From: Oscillospiraceae bacterium
GTDB taxonomy: Bacteria; Bacillota; Clostridia; Oscillospirales; Acutalibacteraceae
Length of the DNA: 8,083 nucleotides
Direction of reading: 5' to 3'
Assembly: GCA_031270785.1 (NCBI GenBank)
Contig: JAISWM010000095.1
Location: 1-8,083, forward strand
This document shows, piece after piece, positions 6,201 through 8,083 of this stretch. The notes beneath the pieces were generated by a model. It was given only the letters and a program-made list of their open reading frames with translations, was not told the DNA's origin and did not search any database. The first letter of the stretch is position 1, and the number at the start of each line of letters is the position of its first letter. A program made the translations under genes and the position numbers.

Positions 6201-8083
6201 CTTTAGCTTCTAAAGTCGCGGATTTCTTAACATTAGATATTGTAAATACCTCGGCATTATCAGGGCCTTGAACGATTATTGAACCTTCCTGCGAAGGATT
6301 AGATTGTTTATGGTCATATGTTACTCCATCTACCTCAAATACTATATCATCCAAATTCAAATTATACCCAATATTAGGCCTTAATCTGAACTTAAACGTT
6401 CCGGATTCGTACTTTACAGAAGCATCGGTAATTGGGTTTTTATTTCCTTCATCATAAAAAGTGATATTTTGCCCCTTGAGTTTTACATTATAATCATTTT
6501 TGTTAACATACAGGACTTCTAAATTAATATTACTTCTTATATTGTTTATAAAATACATGCCCTGAGCGGAGGAAAGGTAATTATTTGCCCCATATCTAAG
6601 CTGCATACCGGATATATCATACCCATATTCGGCTTTAACCTCAAACCTAAATGTGGAGTCGTAATTTACTGTATTTTCAAGAGGTAATTCATGGTTATGA
6701 CCGTCTGGCTCTTCCTCGGAATTGCCGTCTTCAAATTTTATATATTTTATTCCTTCTATTTGCGGGAATACCACCTTAAAAGTTTTTTTCTTAACCGCGT
6801 TATTTATTGTTACGGTAATATCGCTTGTAACTTCACTTATTGTGTAAGATTCAACAGACCCTCCGCTGCGTTTTAAAAGTGCAGGTTTGGGAGGTGTTCC
6901 CGTTGGTGCGGTATCACCGGTGGTGTAAAATCCGCCTGGTGATACATCTATAATACTTTTCCAATTGGATTCATAATTATCGACCATTTCAAAGCTTTCT
7001 ACCGGCAAAAATATAAAGCTAAATTCGCCTGTTTCATAGTCTATAGATCCGCTCTTTATTTCGGCTGAAGAACCAGCATCTGATTTAAAAATAATATTAT
7101 TTCCTGCAAATTTTATGGTATGGCTTCTTCTTTTTACCCCGGATACGCTCAGTTCCAAATTTTCCGATACGTTTTGTATCATATATCCGCTGCTTATAAC
7201 GTCCACCGCGGCTTTATTATTTGATTCATTTATGGAAATTTGAATATTGGAAATATCGTAGCCGTCAGCTGCTAAAACTAAGAATTTAAAATTTCCACCG
7301 TGATTTACGTGCAGTGCTTCTTCAAAATCTTCCGCATCTTCTGTGCTATCAGACCTTACATCCTTATCTTCTTCTGTATCAGACTTTACCGTTACTTGGA
7401 ATATAACGCCTTCAGAATTAATTGGCAAAGTCACTTTATATTTATTTATTTCAACGTCTTTTGCCTTTATGTCTAAAGCTCCAATAACATTTTTTATGGT
7501 ATACGCACCACTCATATCTTTCTTTAAAGCCTTTTCTTCCCCGCCGGGGTCCGGGTATATTTTGATATTATCCGTACTTTGGGAATATTTATTGTCAACA
7601 AGTACTCGAAAACTATAACTAGCATTATAGTCAACCACAGCAGAGCTTATATTTGCCCCATAGTTGTCAACAAATGTTACCCCGGCCTCCGAAACAAACG
7701 TTATACGGCATTTAACTTTACTTAAATCACTTGCCGCAATGTTTATATTTTCAGATATATCAAAAAGTTCGTACGCACCATCAGCTCTTCTTATCGTTTC
7801 ACCGTTACTTGTGATTTTTGCTCCTTCCAGCGAATAACCCGGAGCCAGTTTATAATTAAATTTAAATCCGTCGTGAATTTCCACGGTTTTAACTACCGTT
7901 GTTTTTTCAAAATCGTCTATTCCGCCTATATTTTGCTCCTCTTCAACGCCAATATCATTTTTAACAAATTCAGTAAAAGTTATAAGATTAGTGTTCTGGA
8001 AAGTAATGTTATATGTATTAATTTTCAGTCCTATGACTACGATTCCTCCCTGAAAAGACGCGGAGGGCAAAATATAATTTCCA
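3226..8083 (-). CDS. Giant repetitive cell-surface protein with C-terminal membrane anchor (N-terminus beyond window)
   Basis: The frame is open to the right edge. A TTG at 8070-8068 could be read as a start, but the codons before it (GNYI) already fit the repeat pattern, so the gene continues outside. Numbering from that TTG (1614 residues): 13 related domains of ~78-123 residues fill 19-1281, each with Y-x-[VI]-x-[FL] at the start, a central GxFxF-like strand, and an ending like GxYTIxNVxxxxxIxVxxV. A helical segment follows (about 1284-1341, with KKYELLTDDEKALLTN), then a beta domain (about 1347-1462, GVTVTGIDWY to KSFSIFGIAAKE), a Ser/Gly-rich stalk (1507-1567), a transmembrane helix (1587-1607) and a short basic tail. 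It is nearly free of cysteine. No LPxTG motif is present, only a distant LNTG (1568-1571), so the helix itself probably anchors the protein. Any role in adhesion or binding is inferred from architecture only. The signal peptide and any N-terminal functional domain are not in view. Confidence 0.85.
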   Translation of the reverse strand, partial: GNYILPSASFQGGIVVIGLKINTYNITFQNTNLITFTEFVKNDIGVEEEQNIGGIDDFEKTTVVKTVEIHDGFKFNYKLAPGYSLEGAKITSNGETIRRADGAYELFDISENINIAASDLSKVKCRITFVSEAGVTFVDNYGANISSAVVDYNASYSFRVLVDNKYSQSTDNIKIYPDPGGEEKALKKDMSGAYTIKNVIGALDIKAKDVEINKYKVTLPINSEGVIFQVTVKSDTEEDKDVRSDSTEDAEDFEEALHVNHGGNFKFLVLAADGYDISNIQISINESNNKAAVDVISSGYMIQNVSENLELSVSGVKRRSHTIKFAGNNIIFKSDAGSSAEIKSGSIDYETGEFSFIFLPVESFEMVDNYESNWKSIIDVSPGGFYTTGDTAPTGTPPKPALLKRSGGSVESYTISEVTSDITVTINNAVKKKTFKVVFPQIEGIKYIKFEDGNSEEEPDGHNHELPLENTVNYDSTFRFEVKAEYGYDISGMQLRYGANNYLSSAQGMYFINNIRSNINLEVLYVNKNDYNVKLKGQNITFYDEGNKNPITDASVKYESGTFKFRLRPNIGYNLNLDDIVFEVDGVTYDHKQSNPSQEGSIIVQGPDNAEVFTISNVKKSATLEAKGAVKQKYNIHFPTSTEGIKFAKEPSEDIKETETAEYLSEFKFHVIPRKGYHTVNLKVTVDPVNNADIKYIDGGYTLNMIQGDFSINVADVGKNNYKIVFEGDGAEFYNSSNIKINNVSMEYNGNYEFKIQSSSGYDIGGGYVLHMYNPLNPDDKVTINNRTEEPESMPGGNHLNDGEDDGGNPIEGTTLSESGRFTYQISNLQDNVVIRIENVAKNKYNIFFPSVAGIECIGESEPESIHGGNFSFKIKALEGYTIKNIKVRANSDVIELINEKYTVNNIVNDIFISVEGIQSTKVDLKFQYVKGTIYKDTDNGILSTLNILKMNNGSSYSFKVDLTADYSDSLNKIEVYANREKKKVINDLETTEMQKEQILSVRGIYTVNNITENTTVTVENAEINSYKVKLTETTGVQYLDKYGAKEFSKEEKVDHGDTFSFMVNPVKGFVGSAVVVTAKAQNMDKVQLTAIDGVYTVKNVQSDYTIVVENINKSIYKVEIRLLDGVHLLDNSGNKLSTSLTAKHGDDLSFRLSLDEAYSNSIPEVTVKGSNNKITPVDDVYTIKSIENDTIAEVSNVRKNTYIVKFKETEGVIYKNAKNKVFTESLEVEYGGSLQFKVALKDAYDASSPWVLLNDKDAITQSGGTYELFNVRDNGEITVKNVVMNNESSVIEMVERIDEQINSASDAETVIEASKKYELLTDDEKALLTNISKLKNAQEQIGKIHHTSNGVTVTGIDWYIRVEAIPMDYDQETVDRLSEKMERKSVVSLYQISLINTLTGEKYEIPYGSEVLVAIPAPDLKGYQNEVVVHENSAGNIEYLDVLINEGVANFTTKSFSIFGIAAKEVPNYSANSSDVTISVEGLLKDSDVEIELEDLMYNGLESQLGDLTGGSGSWGFSGNSGSSGGSGGSTAEGNGSSGENNSSSSGTENSGGGSDSTGSSNGGSGASSGLNTGIAAVDNTYSWIINNEFIIVISFIGIFIIGISIFLIMTKNKENS
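4228..8016 (-). repeat. Array of 13 divergent beta-rich domains inside the surface protein
   Basis: Approximate domain limits on the minus strand, N- to C-terminal, are 8016-7711, 7710-7441, 7440-7123, 7122-6784, 6783-6493, 6492-6184, 6183-5920, 5919-5551, 5550-5317, 5316-5005, 5004-4735, 4734-4477 and 4476-4228. Domains 3, 5, 7 and 9 share an FP-xx-EGI-like opening (VTLPINSEGVIF, VVFPQIEGIKY, IHFPTSTEGIKF, IFFPSVAGIEC). Domains 4, 6 and 8 share a G-N-x-I-x-F opening (FAGNNIIF, LKGQNITFY). Domains 2 and 10-13 share a G-V-x-x-x-D-x-x-G-like opening (DGVHLLDNSGNKL). Divergence is high at protein level and no DNA-level tandem repeat is obvious. They most resemble the beta-rich repeats common in Firmicute surface proteins (InlB-B-like); the exact family is unsure. 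Confidence 0.7.

Noticed and set aside
4228..8016. CRISPR-like or DNA-level tandem repeats
   Set aside because: The repetition is only at protein level, with strong divergence and variable spacing; no repeated DNA unit with regular spacers was seen.

Overview
The window is AT-rich, low-GC DNA (by eye roughly 35-38% G+C) with Shine-Dalgarno sites such as GGAGGG and GAGAGG, a clostridial-type aspartate kinase, and a very long repetitive surface protein with a C-terminal membrane anchor. Together these suggest a Clostridia-type Firmicute. No taxon can be named from the sequence alone.

Layout, left to right. Positions 1-105 (+) hold the last 34 codons of a membrane protein. A hairpin terminator (106-140) follows and looks able to work on both strands. 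Facing it on the minus strand is a near-consensus promoter (TTGACA, 17 nt, TAAAAT at 210-238); together they define a possible ~107-nt small RNA. Next is an AT-rich stretch with copy A of a 45-47 bp repeat (258-304), then a monocistronic aspartate kinase gene (440-1645, +). Copy B of the repeat starts 37 nt after that gene and forms the left arm of a long imperfect inverted repeat (1683-1773).

From about 1856 rightwards the genes lie on the minus strand. Reading 5' to 3' on that strand: a giant surface protein (3226 to beyond the right edge; at least 13 related domains, an alpha-helical linker, a C-terminal beta domain, a Ser/Gly-rich stalk and a transmembrane segment); a 215-nt gap with a strong hairpin and a likely extended -10 promoter; then a 282-aa protein (2162-3010) that begins with a Nif11-like, double-glycine leader (LNLVAGG) fused to an unusually large hydrophobic cargo. 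Downstream of its stop, the same frame stays protein-like through four stop codons and ends exactly at a terminator hairpin (1856-1877). This suggests the gene once ran to about 378 codons and has lost its 3' end. The same stretch also contains nested inverted repeats, so a structured RNA element is an alternative reading.

Aspartate kinase feeds lysine, threonine, methionine and diaminopimelate synthesis and is not obviously related to the minus-strand genes. The surface protein and the leader-bearing protein share an orientation and may both act at or beyond the cell envelope, but a functional link is only inference.
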